Below, in pieces: positions 18,441-27,787 of a stretch of 64,000 nt of DNA. Within the stretch, counting starts at the first letter, position 1, and each line of letters begins with the position of its first letter. The notes beneath the pieces were generated by a model that saw only the letters and a list, made by a program, of their open reading frames with translations, was not told where the DNA came from and made no database searches. A program made the translations under genes and the position numbers. This stretch comes from Microlunatus elymi (GTDB lineage: Bacteria; Actinomycetota; Actinomycetes; Propionibacteriales; Propionibacteriaceae). Where the stretch lies: the NCBI RefSeq assembly GCF_007362775.1, contig NZ_CP041692.1, positions 3,038,001 to 3,102,000 on the forward strand. Reading direction: 5' to 3'.

Positions 18441-21065
18441 TCACCGCAGTCGGCGCAAGACCGGAACCGTCAACAAGCCGGAACTCAGCCCGTCGGCCGC
18501 CTTGGCCAGGTCCTGCATCGCGAACCGCCGGCCGTAGTTGTGCTGTCCGGCGCTGACGGCTCGGCCGATCGCGGTGTCGACTGCGACGGCGTTGGCCGCG
18601 GTGTTGCTGACCTGCAAGGTGATGCTGTTGCTGCCGGTACGAAGTTGATCACCGATCTCGATCCGGTAGGGCGGTGCCCACAGCGTCCCGCAGTGCTGAT
18701 CGTTGACGGTCACCTGCACGATCTCGCCGACCGGCGTCGCGGCGGCGACCCGGTAGGAGTTGCCCCGGATGCCGTCCTGGGCAGAGGATCCGGCATCGGT
18801 CGGGCTTACCGGTCCGAAGTCCAAGATCATCCTCGATCCCTCGGCGAGCCAGTCCCGATCAAGATCAACGGTGGTTCGGTAGGTGGCCGTGCCGGAGAAG
18901 GCGGTGCGGGCCGGATCGTCCTCCCAGCGATGCGGCAGGTCGATCGGGGTAGGGGATTCGGCGCCGAACTGCACCGTCCAGTTGTGGTTGAGTTCCGACC
19001 CTTCGACAGGCTGAGGGCCCTGGGGTTGCGTGATCGGCCCTTCGACAGACTCAGAGCTCGGGGCTGCCGTGGAGTCATCGTGCAGGACCAGGACTGTGGC
19101 CTGGTAGGGCTCCAGCTCCAGGCCGACCGTGCCGCCGAAGGAGGAGCCGGAGTCGCGGACCGTCGCGGCGTCCGGATCCCACAGTTCGAAGGCCGAGCGG
19201 GTCACCCGCGGGGATGCCGACAGGCGCCGGCGATACGGGCCGGTGTTGATCACCAGGTAGACGTCCTGGTCACCGACCCGTCGGTGCACGGTGCCGACCT
19301 CGCCGTCGGCATCGGCGAGCCGCAGGTCGGGCGCGACCACCTCGTCCAGCGCAGCGGCCAGGTCCTCGGCCGACACCGTGCGTGCTCCCTGGACAGGGCT
19401 GCCGTCGATGCTGAAGATCACACCGCCGGCGAGTTCGTATTTCTCCAACCAGGCTTGGGTTTCCGGGCGCAGATTCGTCACCGCAGGCAAGATCAACACC
19501 GGTCGGTCGGCGGGATCGACGGCGGTCAGCGTTTCGTCGTCGACCAGGTCATAGTCCCAGCCGTTTTCCCGGATGGTGGCCGGGATCCGACGGTCTATGT
19601 GGGCCGCCGCGTGGTGCCACAGATCGAGGTTGCCGCCGACCTCACGGCCCAGTCCCGGGTACAGGTCGTCACACGGCACGAAGATCAACACGTCCGCGAT
19701 CGGCCGGCCCTGGCGCATCAACCAGCACAGCCGTTGCAGATACCGGGCCAGTTCCGGCATCGCCGGCCACCACGGATTGCGATCGTCGAGCGCGCCGGCG
19801 GCGTAGAAATACCAGCCCAACCCGTCCGGATCGCGATCGGATCCCGAGGGCGAGTACGGCCAGCCGTGCCCGATGAACTGGTTAATGCCGGACAGCAGAT
19901 GCTCGTGCGCCTCGCCTTTCAGATCGAGCGCGGTCGCCCGGAAGGACGGCGAATGCACCCAGGTCCAGGTCTCCGACGACACCACCGCCAACCCGTAGAG
20001 GTGGCCGGCCGAGGTTGCCCACCGTCCTTGGGTGATCTTCTTCCAGCCCCAGCCCTCACCCTCGTACAGGTCGGCGAAGCGGTAGCTGCTGATCTTGGCC
20101 GGCGGGGTGCCGTAGCCCTGGATCCGGAACGGCACGCCGTGACCTGCGGCCCAGTCGCGGAAGACCGTGACGAAGTTCTCCTCGTACAACTCCGTCAGGG
20201 TACGGAAGTAGTCGATCCGTAGCCGAGCGGAGCCTTCCTCGTCGATGATCAACTGATGGAGCCGGGGGAGCAGCGGGTAGCCGCGCCGCGCCGCGAACTC
20301 GGTGATCAACTCAGGGGTCCAGTTGGCCGCATACACCTCGAGGCTGTCGCAGAACACCGAACCGACCAGCTCCGCTCCGACAGCCCGCAACAGCGGTTCG
20401 GCAACGTGCTCGATATGGCTCCGGGCCGCAGCCGCGGAGAAATGATCAAGGACCGGACCGTCGGCGCCGGCGGCGGCTCGCTTGACCAGCTGCCCGGTCG
20501 GCCGGGAAACCGCCAGCAGCAACTGCCGCGGCCCGCTGCCCGCCGGGATGTGCAGCAGGCCGTCGCTGATCTCCAGAGGCTGGTAGTCGACCGGACGTTC
20601 CAATCCCAGGCCCACGTAGCCGGCGACGATCTGCTCACCGGGCCAGGCCGACGCGACGGGAATGTCCAACCCAGCCGTGGAGAGTTCGCGGCGTTCCCAA
20701 TCCAGCTTGTGGGCTGCCCGCTCGGTGTCGATGTGCGGGCCGCCGAAGGACCAGCCGCTGCCCAACGTCAGGTCGAAACGCAAACCGAGATCGCGGGCCT
20801 GCTCGGCGGCGTAGCGAAGATGCCCGAGCACCTCGGCCGACATCATCTCCGGACTGTGTTCGACCAGCGGATAGACGAAGGACACCTCGACGCCGCCGAG
20901 ACCGGCGGCGGCCATCACCCGGAGTTCACGGTCGAGTTCGGCTCGCTGCACGGCCGGCCCGAACCACCACCAGCGCATCATCGGCCTGCTGTCAGGTGGC
21001 GGCGTGAGGAAGCCCGCCCGCAGATCGGCGAGCGAGGCGGGTGCTGCGGTCGGACCTGCAGTCAT
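18441..21065 (-). CDS. GH106-like glycoside hydrolase (alpha-L-rhamnosidase-like)
   Basis: An 874-residue soluble protein. The N-terminal barrel opens with RPMMRWWWFGPAV and DLTLGSGWSFGGPHID, characteristic of GH106-type enzymes acting on rhamnosylated or plant glycans; the C-terminus is a beta-sandwich with a jelly-roll feel (ILDFGPVSPTD, VQVTVNDQHCGTLWAPPYRI). No signal peptide is present, so the substrate is probably imported. Two copies of the PEPVEGP-type repeat are translated at roughly residues 680-700 in a linker between the barrel and the sandwich. A palindrome TTGAATGGTTTCAA lies 21 bases upstream of the ATG. Substrate is inferred from family only. Confidence 0.8.
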   Translation of the reverse strand: MTAGPTAAPASLADLRAGFLTPPPDSRPMMRWWWFGPAVQRAELDRELRVMAAAGLGGVEVSFVYPLVEHSPEMMSAEVLGHLRYAAEQARDLGLRFDLTLGSGWSFGGPHIDTERAAHKLDWERRELSTAGLDIPVASAWPGEQIVAGYVGLGLERPVDYQPLEISDGLLHIPAGSGPRQLLLAVSRPTGQLVKRAAAGADGPVLDHFSAAAARSHIEHVAEPLLRAVGAELVGSVFCDSLEVYAANWTPELITEFAARRGYPLLPRLHQLIIDEEGSARLRIDYFRTLTELYEENFVTVFRDWAAGHGVPFRIQGYGTPPAKISSYRFADLYEGEGWGWKKITQGRWATSAGHLYGLAVVSSETWTWVHSPSFRATALDLKGEAHEHLLSGINQFIGHGWPYSPSGSDRDPDGLGWYFYAAGALDDRNPWWPAMPELARYLQRLCWLMRQGRPIADVLIFVPCDDLYPGLGREVGGNLDLWHHAAAHIDRRIPATIRENGWDYDLVDDETLTAVDPADRPVLILPAVTNLRPETQAWLEKYELAGGVIFSIDGSPVQGARTVSAEDLAAALDEVVAPDLRLADADGEVGTVHRRVGDQDVYLVINTGPYRRRLSASPRVTRSAFELWDPDAATVRDSGSSFGGTVGLELEPYQATVLVLHDDSTAAPSSESVEGPITQPQGPQPVEGSELNHNWTVQFGAESPTPIDLPHRWEDDPARTAFSGTATYRTTVDLDRDWLAEGSRMILDFGPVSPTDAGSSAQDGIRGNSYRVAAATPVGEIVQVTVNDQHCGTLWAPPYRIEIGDQLRTGSNSITLQVSNTAANAVAVDTAIGRAVSAGQHNYGRRFAMQDLAKAADGLSSGLLTVPVLRRLR
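18997..19060 (-). repeat. Two palindromic repeat copies inside the glycosidase gene
   Basis: Copies at 18997-19020 and 19037-19060 (core CCCTTCGACAGGCTGAGGGC and a degenerate second copy) are read on the minus strand as PQPVEGS and ESVEGP, the same translated phase as the copies in dnaE2. Confidence 0.78.
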
Positions 21066-21085
21066 CTCAACTCCGATGTCATCGG

Positions 21086-21099
21086 TTGAATGGTTTCAA
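21086..21099 (-). promoter_or_regulatory. Candidate LacI-type operator
   Basis: TTGAATGGTTTCAA has TTGAA/TTCAA arms around TGGT, close to the LacI/GalR-type operator pattern. It sits 21-34 bases upstream of the GH106-like start. No LacI gene is in the window. Confidence 0.4.
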
Positions 21100-21204
21100 C
21101 ACGGGAGTCTAACGCTGACACTAGTTGCCGACTGAGATGATCACCCGACAGGGGACCGCGGAGCAGCGACGGAGCTGGGCCGAGGCGACAGAGAGCGAGG
21201 CACC

Positions 21205-22038
21205 ATGACGCCATCCGACCACGAGCTGATCTTCGACGAATCGACAGGGATCAGCTGGTCGGCTTTTGCGGTGGATCTGGAGAGTGACCAGACGCTGTTC
21301 AGCCACAGCCCGGAGCGGGAGCTGGACACCGCCAGCATCGGCAAGATCTTCTTGCTGCACACGCTTCTGGACCAGGTCGATCGGGGTGAGCGGACGTTGG
21401 AGGAGCGGGTCCGGCGGCGTCCGTCGGAGTGGATGAACGACTCCGGTCTGTGGTACCGGCTGCAGGCCGACGAGTTGAGCCTGTACGACGTTGCCGCGCT
21501 GATCGGCGCGGTCAGCGACAACGCCGCGACCAACACCCTCTGCCGGGTGATCGGGCTGGATGTCGTCCACGAGCACACCGCGGCCCTGGGCTATCGGCAC
21601 TCGGGGCTGGACGACGTCGTCCGCTGGCCCCGGCCACCGGGCGCACCGAGCCGCCTCTCCCACGGGACCGCCGCCGAGCTGACGACGTTCGTCGCCGCCT
21701 TGGCGCGCAACGAGACCCTGTCGGCCGCATCCTGCGACACGTTCAAACGTTGGCTCGGAGCCGGCATGGATCTGTCCATGGTTGCCTCCGCGTTCGGCCT
21801 GGATCCGTTGGCCCATGACGAATTCGACCGCGGCATCTGGTTGTGGAACAAGACCGGCACGATCAGTCGCGGACGTGCCGACATCGGCGTCGTGATGTCG
21901 CCGGAGCGTCGGATCGCCTATGCGGTCCTGGCCAACTGGCCGCGCGGCGACGACCGCCGCGATCAGGTCCTGGAACAGATGCGCTCGGCCGGCAACATGA
22001 TCAAGGCACACGTGCAGGACGACGACCTCCGGGCTTGA
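21205..22038 (+). CDS. Class A beta-lactamase-fold serine hydrolase
   Basis: A 277-residue protein with the penicillin-binding fold motifs: STYK-type SIGK (Ser44, Lys47), SDN at 104-106 and KTG at 216-218. The class A Glu166-type ExxLN motif is not evident, so true beta-lactam hydrolysis is uncertain. No signal peptide is seen, unlike secreted lactamases. Actinobacteria carry many cytoplasmic or undefined members of this family. A second related gene is at 57803. Confidence 0.82.
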   Translation: MTPSDHELIFDESTGISWSAFAVDLESDQTLFSHSPERELDTASIGKIFLLHTLLDQVDRGERTLEERVRRRPSEWMNDSGLWYRLQADELSLYDVAALIGAVSDNAATNTLCRVIGLDVVHEHTAALGYRHSGLDDVVRWPRPPGAPSRLSHGTAAELTTFVAALARNETLSAASCDTFKRWLGAGMDLSMVASAFGLDPLAHDEFDRGIWLWNKTGTISRGRADIGVVMSPERRIAYAVLANWPRGDDRRDQVLEQMRSAGNMIKAHVQDDDLRA

Positions 22039-22074
22039 TGGCCGCGAGGTCGCGCAGCCAGTAGGCTCGCCGAT

Positions 22075-23244
22075 GTGGCGCCCCTGACACCGAAATCGAT
22101 CATCCAGGGCAGGCTCCGAAACCGACCGTCGACCGGACTGATCATCGGCCTGGTGATCACCGGGCTGTGTCTGATGTTCGTGCTGATCATCTACCTGCTG
22201 CTCGGCCGGCCCGGTCCGACCATCCTGGCATCGATTCTGGCGCTGCCGACCGGGATCGCGGTCGTGGTGCTGCTGCTGTTCCTGGATCGGCTGGAGCCGG
22301 AGCCACCGCTGCGTCTGCTGTTCGCCTTCCTCTGGGGTGCGGGCGTCTCGGCCCTGTTCGCGTTGATCATCAACAGCACCGGGATTCTCTTCCTGAGTTC
22401 GCGTATCGGGGTGCAGGAAGGAATGGTGATCGGCGCTTCGGTGATCGGCCCGATCGTCGAGGAAACCCTCAAGGGCACGGTCCTCTTGCTTTTGCTGTGG
22501 CGACGCCGCGACGACATCGACGGGCCGACCGACGGGATCATCTACGCCGGCATGGTCGGGATCGGATTCGCCGTCGTCGAGGACATCAACTACTACAGCG
22601 AGAGCCTCGACTCGGCCGCTACGTTGATCGCGGTGGTGATCATGCGCGGCGTGCTGTCACCGCTGCTGCATCCGTTGTTCACCTCGATGACCGGCCTCGG
22701 CGTGGCCTATGCCGCCAATCATCGCGGCGGACGCGGCGCGCTGGCGGTGATCGCGGGTTGGCTGGTTGCCATCTGCCTGCATGCGATGTGGAATTTCTCC
22801 AGCGAGTTCGGCCTGATCGGCCTCGCGGTCGCGTACGGGATCTGTCTGCTGGCGATCATCGGATTGATCATCCTGCTGGTTCGCGACCGCCGACGAACAG
22901 TCCGGCTGATCCAGCAGTATCTGCCGATGTACGACAACTTCGGCATCGTCACGCCCGCCGACGTCACGATGCTGAGCAGCCTGCGCGGTCGCGCGCAGGC
23001 CCGTCGTTGGGTACGCGCTCGGCTGGGCAGACCGGCCGGCAAGGCCATGGTCGACTACCAACTCGCCGCGACCGAACTCGCCCTGCTGCATTCGCACGCC
23101 GCCAGCCGTACGGTCAGCCAGCAGCGCTTCGCGTTCCGCCAGCACTCCCTGGTGCAGCTGATGAGCTGGGCACACGCCGCCTTCGCCCCGGCCCTGCTGC
23201 CGTCACCCGCGCCCGGCTTCGTACCGCCGCCCTGGCATCGCTGA
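22075..23244 (+). CDS. PrsW-family intramembrane metalloprotease
   Basis: A 389-residue protein with about nine transmembrane segments. The PrsW motif appears as VIGPIVEETLKG, followed by GIGFAVVEDINYY and a His-containing LHAMWNF helix. The C-terminal 100 residues are cytoplasmic and basic. The GTG start at 22075 is seven bases after TAGGCT (22062-22067), so the mRNA is probably leaderless. Substrate unknown. Confidence 0.87.
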   Translation: MAPLTPKSIIQGRLRNRPSTGLIIGLVITGLCLMFVLIIYLLLGRPGPTILASILALPTGIAVVVLLLFLDRLEPEPPLRLLFAFLWGAGVSALFALIINSTGILFLSSRIGVQEGMVIGASVIGPIVEETLKGTVLLLLLWRRRDDIDGPTDGIIYAGMVGIGFAVVEDINYYSESLDSAATLIAVVIMRGVLSPLLHPLFTSMTGLGVAYAANHRGGRGALAVIAGWLVAICLHAMWNFSSEFGLIGLAVAYGICLLAIIGLIILLVRDRRRTVRLIQQYLPMYDNFGIVTPADVTMLSSLRGRAQARRWVRARLGRPAGKAMVDYQLAATELALLHSHAASRTVSQQRFAFRQHSLVQLMSWAHAAFAPALLPSPAPGFVPPPWHR

Positions 23245-23281
23245 GTGCAGGTCGACGCCCCGATCACCCGATGCCGAGCGC

Positions 23282-23575
23282 TCAGTTCGGCCCGACGGTC
23301 GACATCCGTACGGAGACGACGTCGCCTTCCCCGAGGCCCTCTGCTCTGCGTACCGCAAGTTTGATCGGCAGCGCATAGAGACCGTCCTTGGGGAACAACG
23401 AGGTCTCGAACTCGGTCGCGCCGATCGTGGCTCGTACGGGGATGACGCCCCAGCCGTAGGTCAGGGCGGACGCCTGATCGGCGATGTCCAGACTCTCCTC
23501 GTCCGGCACGCTGACGAAGTAGAAGGGCGACGGGCCACGCCAGTACCAGATCGGCCCGCTGAACTCGAAGTCCAT
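23282..23575 (-). CDS. DUF1905 domain protein
   Basis: A 97-residue protein starting MDFEFSGPIWYWRGPSPFYF and ending VSVRMSTVGPN, matching the small DUF1905 barrel family of unknown role. The ATG at 23575 follows GGAAGGA. It is divergent from the DinB-like gene by about 85 bp and convergent with the upstream PrsW gene. Confidence 0.8.
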   Translation of the reverse strand: MDFEFSGPIWYWRGPSPFYFVSVPDEESLDIADQASALTYGWGVIPVRATIGATEFETSLFPKDGLYALPIKLAVRRAEGLGEGDVVSVRMSTVGPN

Positions 23576-23660
23576 CGATTCGTCCTTCCTTCCTCGGGAC
23601 GCGAAAGGCTCTTCGGCAAACGCTGGCTGCAACGGCGCCGATCGTGTTTGATGGGCTCCA

Positions 23661-24200
23661 ATGACAAGCGTCCGGCACACCGTACCGATCACCGGTCGTC
23701 GATGCGGGCCATGCGGGTTCGACTTCACCGGTGATCTTGCCGCGTGCGTCCAGGATGCCGAGCGGTTTCCCGCCACCCTGGCCGAGGTTCTGGCAGCCGC
23801 CGATTCCGCGACCGTACGCCATCGCACCGAACCGCACGTCTGGTCCTTGATCGAGTACGGCGCCCACACCGCCGAAGCGGTCCGGTGGTATCTGGATCGG
23901 ATCGGCCAGGTGCTGCAGGAGGATCGGCCTCAGCTCAGCCCGATCGACTGGGACGAGCAGGCCGAGCTGGGGGAGTACCGAAGACGCAGCGTGCGACGAG
24001 TCTGCGACGACGCGACCGCGGCCTGTGCCGAGCTGGCGACCATGATCAACTCGTTGTCGGCCGACCAGTTGGGGCGCGAGGGCATCGGCAGCGACGGCTC
24101 ACCTCGTACGGTCGAGATTCTGATCGCCCGCGCCGATCACGAGCTCGTGCATCACGAACATGATCTCCAGCTGGTCAGCCGTCGCCTGCCGCGCGGCTGA
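23661..24200 (+). CDS. DinB-superfamily metalloenzyme-like protein
   Basis: A 179-residue four-helix protein with the family's metal-binding His pattern: EYGAHTAEAVRWYLDRI near residue 66 and ADHELVHHEHDLQ near residue 157. DinB/mycothiol-dependent isomerase relatives often bind a divalent metal and act on thiol conjugates; this member has no assigned substrate. Confidence 0.75.
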   Translation: MTSVRHTVPITGRRCGPCGFDFTGDLAACVQDAERFPATLAEVLAAADSATVRHRTEPHVWSLIEYGAHTAEAVRWYLDRIGQVLQEDRPQLSPIDWDEQAELGEYRRRSVRRVCDDATAACAELATMINSLSADQLGREGIGSDGSPRTVEILIARADHELVHHEHDLQLVSRRLPRG

Positions 24201-24214
24201 GCCTGAGCCTTGAT

Positions 24215-24243
24215 CCGCGGCAGCCGAGAACGCGGCGGTTTTT
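24215..24243 (+). terminator. Putative intrinsic terminator after the DinB-like gene
   Basis: A CCGCG/CGCGG stem (24215-24219 with 24231-24235) is followed three bases later by five T residues. The stem is short, so termination efficiency is uncertain. Confidence 0.4.
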
Positions 24244-24321
24244 CTGCTGCGCAACCACGCGTTACTCTGTGACGGCTGTGCAGATTGTGCTCGAGAGGGC
24301 CCGACGCGAGGAGGTGAGGTC

Positions 24322-24399
24322 ATGAGCCGAAGTCAAAGTCTCGATTCTCAAAGACCCCACTCACCCGTTTCGGTGAACGTGCCCACGCGCCTGGTGTGA
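24322..24399 (+). CDS. Small upstream ORF in the corA leader
   Basis: A 25-codon ORF (MSRSQSLDSQRPHSPVSVNV then PTRLV) has a strong GGAGGTGAGG ribosome-binding site. It ends 83 nt before the CorA start. A perfect 9-bp inverted repeat (AAGTCTCGA at 24336-24344, TCGAGACTT at 24402-24410) encloses its second half and its stop codon, so translation of the ORF would compete with the stem. Leader ORFs with prolines control Mg transporters in enterobacteria (mgtL, corL); an analogous role here is inference. Confidence 0.5.
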   Translation: MSRSQSLDSQRPHSPVSVNVPTRLV

Positions 24400-24410
24400 T
24401 TTCGAGACTT
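24336..24410 (+). promoter_or_regulatory. Structured RNA leader upstream of corA
   Basis: The 9-bp stem 24336-24344/24402-24410 encloses a smaller CACC/GGTG hairpin near 24362-24375. It does not match the M-box riboswitch core that I could recognise. Confidence 0.45.
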
Positions 24411-24482
24411 CAGTGATCATCTTCGGACCGAGGCTGATCATGCCGCGTGCGGCGCGCTCCGTTGTCCGATGGGAGCATCGCC

Positions 24483-25601
24483 ATGTCTTTCCTGCGCGAC
24501 CTTCGTCCGATCCGCCCGCGCCGGCGGATGGCGCTCGACATCGACCCCGAACCGTACGATGATCATCCGATGCGACCGCACGGTGGCGTGATCGACAACG
24601 CCGTCTACGTCGACGGCATTCGTTCCCAGAGCCCGAAGACGCTGGAGGAGACCTTCTCGATCTTGCGTTCCTGCACAGGCGGGATGGCCTGGATCGGGCT
24701 CTACCGGCCGACCGATCAGGAGATCGGCCAGGTGGCCCGGGAATTCGATCTTCACCACTTGGTGGTCGAGGACGCCATTGCCGCCCACCAGCGGCCCAAG
24801 CTGGAACGTTATGACCAGACCCTGTTCGTGGTGCTGCGGCCGGCCCGCTACATCGACTCCGAGGAACGGGTCGAGTTCGGTGAGGTGCACGTCTTCGTCG
24901 GCCCGGACTATGTGGTCACCGTCCGTCATGCCGAGTCGCCCGATCTCAGCAGCGTCCGGCACCGGCTGGAGCGCGCACCGGAGTTGCTGCGGCAGGGACC
25001 CGAGGCGGTGCTGTACGCGATCTTGGACGAGGTCGTCGACGAGTACGGGCCGGTGGTCGCCGGTCTGCAGAACGACATCGACGAGATCGAAGACCAACTC
25101 TTCCTCGGCGACGATTCGGTGACTCGGCGGATCTACGAACTCTCTCGCGAGGTGATGGAGTTCCAGCGGGCCACCCGGCCGCTGATGATGATCTTGCGCG
25201 GGCTGGAGAACGGGTTCGACAAGTATCACGTGGACGAGGAACTGCAACGCAACCTGCGCGACGTGCAGGACCACGTGATCCGGATCGCCGACAACGCCGA
25301 CAGCTTTCGCAACCTGTTGCAGAACGCGATGAGCGCTCGCGCGACGCTGGTCGCCCAGCAGCAGAACGAGGAGATGCGGGCGATGACCGCAGCCAGCCTG
25401 TCCCAGAACGAACAGATGAAGAAGATCACTTCCTGGGCGGCGATTCTCTTCACCCCGAGTCTGATCGGCGCGATCTATGGGATGAACTTCGACGTGATGC
25501 CGGAGTTGCACTGGACGCTGGGCTATCCCTTCGCACTGCTGCTGATGCTGGTCGTCGGTGTGGCGCTGTGGGCCATCTTCCGGGCCAAGAAGTGGTTGTG
25601 A
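24483..25601 (+). CDS. corA: CorA-family Mg2+/Co2+ transporter
   Basis: A 372-residue transporter with a large N-terminal cytoplasmic domain and two C-terminal transmembrane helices separated by a short loop. The selectivity motif GMN is present in IYGMNFDVMPEL, immediately after the first helix. The N-terminal extension (MSFLRDLRPIRPRRRMALDI) is basic. The ATG at 24483 was preferred over an upstream GTG at 24447. The gene follows a small leader ORF within a stem-forming leader, suggesting leader-based control. Confidence 0.95.
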   Translation: MSFLRDLRPIRPRRRMALDIDPEPYDDHPMRPHGGVIDNAVYVDGIRSQSPKTLEETFSILRSCTGGMAWIGLYRPTDQEIGQVAREFDLHHLVVEDAIAAHQRPKLERYDQTLFVVLRPARYIDSEERVEFGEVHVFVGPDYVVTVRHAESPDLSSVRHRLERAPELLRQGPEAVLYAILDEVVDEYGPVVAGLQNDIDEIEDQLFLGDDSVTRRIYELSREVMEFQRATRPLMMILRGLENGFDKYHVDEELQRNLRDVQDHVIRIADNADSFRNLLQNAMSARATLVAQQQNEEMRAMTAASLSQNEQMKKITSWAAILFTPSLIGAIYGMNFDVMPELHWTLGYPFALLLMLVVGVALWAIFRAKKWL

Positions 25602-25628
25602 CGATCGGTCACCGACCGATCTCCGGAC

Positions 25629-25664
25629 CCCGGTGCCCGGGCTACTGGGCGCCCGGGCACCGGG
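25629..25664. terminator. Strong bidirectional stem-loop between convergent genes
   Basis: A perfect 13-bp GC stem (25629-25641 with 25652-25664, 10-nt loop) lies between the corA stop and the convergent VOC gene stop. It lacks long U-tracts on either side. Confidence 0.65.
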
Positions 25665-25682
25665 CGGCTCGGGGCGGTCGCA

Positions 25683-26015
25683 TCACTTGCCGCGGAGACC
25701 GATCGCGTTGCCGTCGGCGTCATTCAACACACAGACCCGGACCTCGGGAGCGACCTTGCGCGGTTCCTCCCGATCGGTCGCTCCGGCCGCGATCAAACTC
25801 TCTCGTACGGCGTCGAGATCGTCCACGTCGGCGAAGGTGACCGGCCCGTCCTGCACGGTGCCTCCCGGGTTCAGGCCGACCTCGAAGCCGTTGACGTTGA
25901 AGCCCACGTAGTAGGCGGTGTCGGTGTGCGGCGCGCCGAGCAGCGCGGTGTAGATCGCCTTCGCGGCGTCCAAGTCGGACACCGGGACGACCAGACTCTG
26001 AATGGTCGGGCTCAT
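25683..26015 (-). CDS. VOC-superfamily (glyoxalase/bleomycin-resistance fold) protein
   Basis: A 110-residue protein starting MSPTIQSLVVPVSDLDAAKA and ending LNDADGNAIGLRGK, with the typical beta-alpha-beta-beta-beta module of VOC proteins. The late D-G-N segment corresponds to the second metal-ligand strand, but the His/Glu ligands are not all present, so catalysis is unclear. GGAAGGA precedes the ATG at 26015. Confidence 0.85.
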   Translation of the reverse strand: MSPTIQSLVVPVSDLDAAKAIYTALLGAPHTDTAYYVGFNVNGFEVGLNPGGTVQDGPVTFADVDDLDAVRESLIAAGATDREEPRKVAPEVRVCVLNDADGNAIGLRGK

Positions 26016-26202
26016 GGTTCCTTCCTTCCGATTCGTGGCCGCCTGAATGTCATTGTGGCGTTGCCATGGAGTTTGGCACCTGGGTGTTGAATTCCTGGTG
26101 CGCCGGGTTGTTGCGGCCACGGATCACGTTAGGCCGCCGCGGGCGAGGCTGCTTCTCGATTCCTGATCAGTTCTCCACCGTCGATCGGGATAGCTTGACG
26201 GC

Positions 26203-26868
26203 ATGATCAAGTTCCTGCAGGCCTCCGCCGCCGCTCGGCTGCTGTCCGCGGCGAGCCTCGGCGCGCTGGCCGGGGTGGTGATCGGCATCCTGACCGGCTG
26301 GCAGCTCGGTTTGCTGTGCGGGATCGCCGCGGTGCAACTGTTGTTCGTGTCCATCGGCTGGCTGGTGTTGTGGCCGATGTCCGCGGCCTCCACCCGGCAC
26401 CATGTGCAGCGAGAGGACTTTCGGCCGATCGTGGACGAGATCATCGTGGTCGCCTGCGTCCTGGCCGGGCTGGCCGGCATCATCCTGCTGGCGTTCCTCG
26501 GGTCCTCGTCGAGCCGAGGAGTGGCGGCCGCGGTGGCGTTGGGCGGCGTGTTCCTGGCTTGGGCAGCGCTGCATCTGATGTACGCGGTGCGGTATGCCCA
26601 CATCTACTACGCACGAGAAGGTTCTGTTACCGGACCCGCCGCGCGGGCGGGTGGCGGGATCGACTTCAACAGCGCGGAAATGCCTGCCTACAAGGACTTC
26701 TTCTACTTCAGCTACAACCTCGGCATGACCTATCAGGTCTCCGACACCAACGTTTCGAGCTCGGCCATCCGGGTGGTCGTGCTCAGGCAGTGCCTGCTGT
26801 CCTATGTGTTCGGCGTCGCGATCCTGGCGACCACGCTGAATCTGGTCTCCAGCCTGGTGCTGCACTGA
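26203..26868 (+). CDS. DUF1345 membrane protein
   Basis: A 221-residue protein with about five transmembrane helices. The C-terminal block [20 protein letters not shown] plus SDTN and the following [14 protein letters not shown] helix are characteristic of DUF1345. Function unknown. The ATG is six bases after TAGCTT, so it is probably leaderless. Confidence 0.88.
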   Translation: MIKFLQASAAARLLSAASLGALAGVVIGILTGWQLGLLCGIAAVQLLFVSIGWLVLWPMSAASTRHHVQREDFRPIVDEIIVVACVLAGLAGIILLAFLGSSSSRGVAAAVALGGVFLAWAALHLMYAVRYAHIYYAREGSVTGPAARAGGGIDFNSAEMPAYKDFFYFSYNLGMTYQVSDTNVSSSAIRVVVLRQCLLSYVFGVAILATTLNLVSSLVLH

Positions 26869-27007
26869 GCCGCTGACCTCTGCGCCCCTCTGCCGTCCTC
26901 GGCAGGCCACGAACCTGGGCCTTGACCTCAAGTCCAGTTGAACTCGCACGATGGAGCAGGCGGCTCAACGAACGAGTCCAGCAGACGTAGGAGTCAGGGA
27001 AGTGGAC

Positions 27008-27787
27008 ATGAACGCAACGACGACGCCGACGGCCGTGGTCACCGGCGGATCGGCCGGTCTCGGTCTGGAGTTGGTGCGAGCGCTGTCGGTCGACGGCTGG
27101 ACGGTGATCACCGACGGGCGGGATCGGGGCCGGCTGACCAGGGCGGTCGAGGCGCACTCCTCGCTCCTGCGAACTGCTGGGCTCGGCGGCCGGGTGCTGC
27201 CGGTGCCGGGGGACGTGACCGAGGCAGGACATCGGGCGGCACTGGCCGCAGCCGTCCGTGTCAGCGGGCGCCTCGACCTGCTCGTCCACAACGCCAGCGC
27301 TCTCGGCCCGACCCCGTTGCCGCCATTGAGTGCCACCGACGCCAACGACCTCGGCAGCGTATGGGCAACCAACGTGGCGGCACCGTTGAGCCTGACCACT
27401 CTGCTCTTGCCCGGACTGGTACGGACGGGCGGGATCCTGCTGTCGATCTCGTCCGATGCCGCCGTCGAGCACTACGCGGGCTGGGGGCTGTACGGGGCGA
27501 CGAAGGCTGCCCTGGATCACCTCACGCTCACCTTCGGCGCGGAGAATCCGCAGCTGGCCACGTACGCCGTCGATCCGGGCGACATGCGCACCCAGATGCA
27601 CCAGGACGCCTTCCCCGGCGAGGACATCAGCGATCGACCGCTGCCGTCGACGGTGGTGCCGGCACTGCTCGGGCTGATCGCCGACCGTCCGCCGAACGGT
27701 CGCTATCGAGCGGCCGACCTGACGGCTCCCAGCACAGCGCCGTCCGCCGCGACCCCGTCGCCGGCATCAGAGTCGGCGACACTATGA
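27008..27787 (+). CDS. Short-chain dehydrogenase/reductase
   Basis: A 259-residue SDR. The cofactor motif is TGGSAGLG (Gly-rich TGxxxGxG) at the N-terminus, NAS at residues about 95-97 and the catalytic YGATK (Tyr-x-x-x-Lys) near residue 163. The C-terminus is a Thr/Pro-rich tail. The start at 27008 removes 19 upstream residues that lack the fold. It overlaps the QueA-like gene by 4 bp (ATGA), so both proteins are probably made together. Confidence 0.9.
   Translation: MNATTTPTAVVTGGSAGLGLELVRALSVDGWTVITDGRDRGRLTRAVEAHSSLLRTAGLGGRVLPVPGDVTEAGHRAALAAAVRVSGRLDLLVHNASALGPTPLPPLSATDANDLGSVWATNVAAPLSLTTLLLPGLVRTGGILLSISSDAAVEHYAGWGLYGATKAALDHLTLTFGAENPQLATYAVDPGDMRTQMHQDAFPGEDISDRPLPSTVVPALLGLIADRPPNGRYRAADLTAPSTAPSAATPSPASESATL

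Noticed and set aside
18235-18445. T-box riboswitch before the ThrRS gene
   Set aside because: No T-box sequence and no specifier loop arrangement; a leader peptide with Thr codons explains the region.
18540-20222. Plus-strand ORF of 560 codons within the glycosidase region
   Set aside because: Shadow frame of the GH106-like gene with no domain.
24336-24410. M-box Mg riboswitch
   Set aside because: No match to the conserved M-box core that I can see; the stem and ORF fit a leader-peptide model better.
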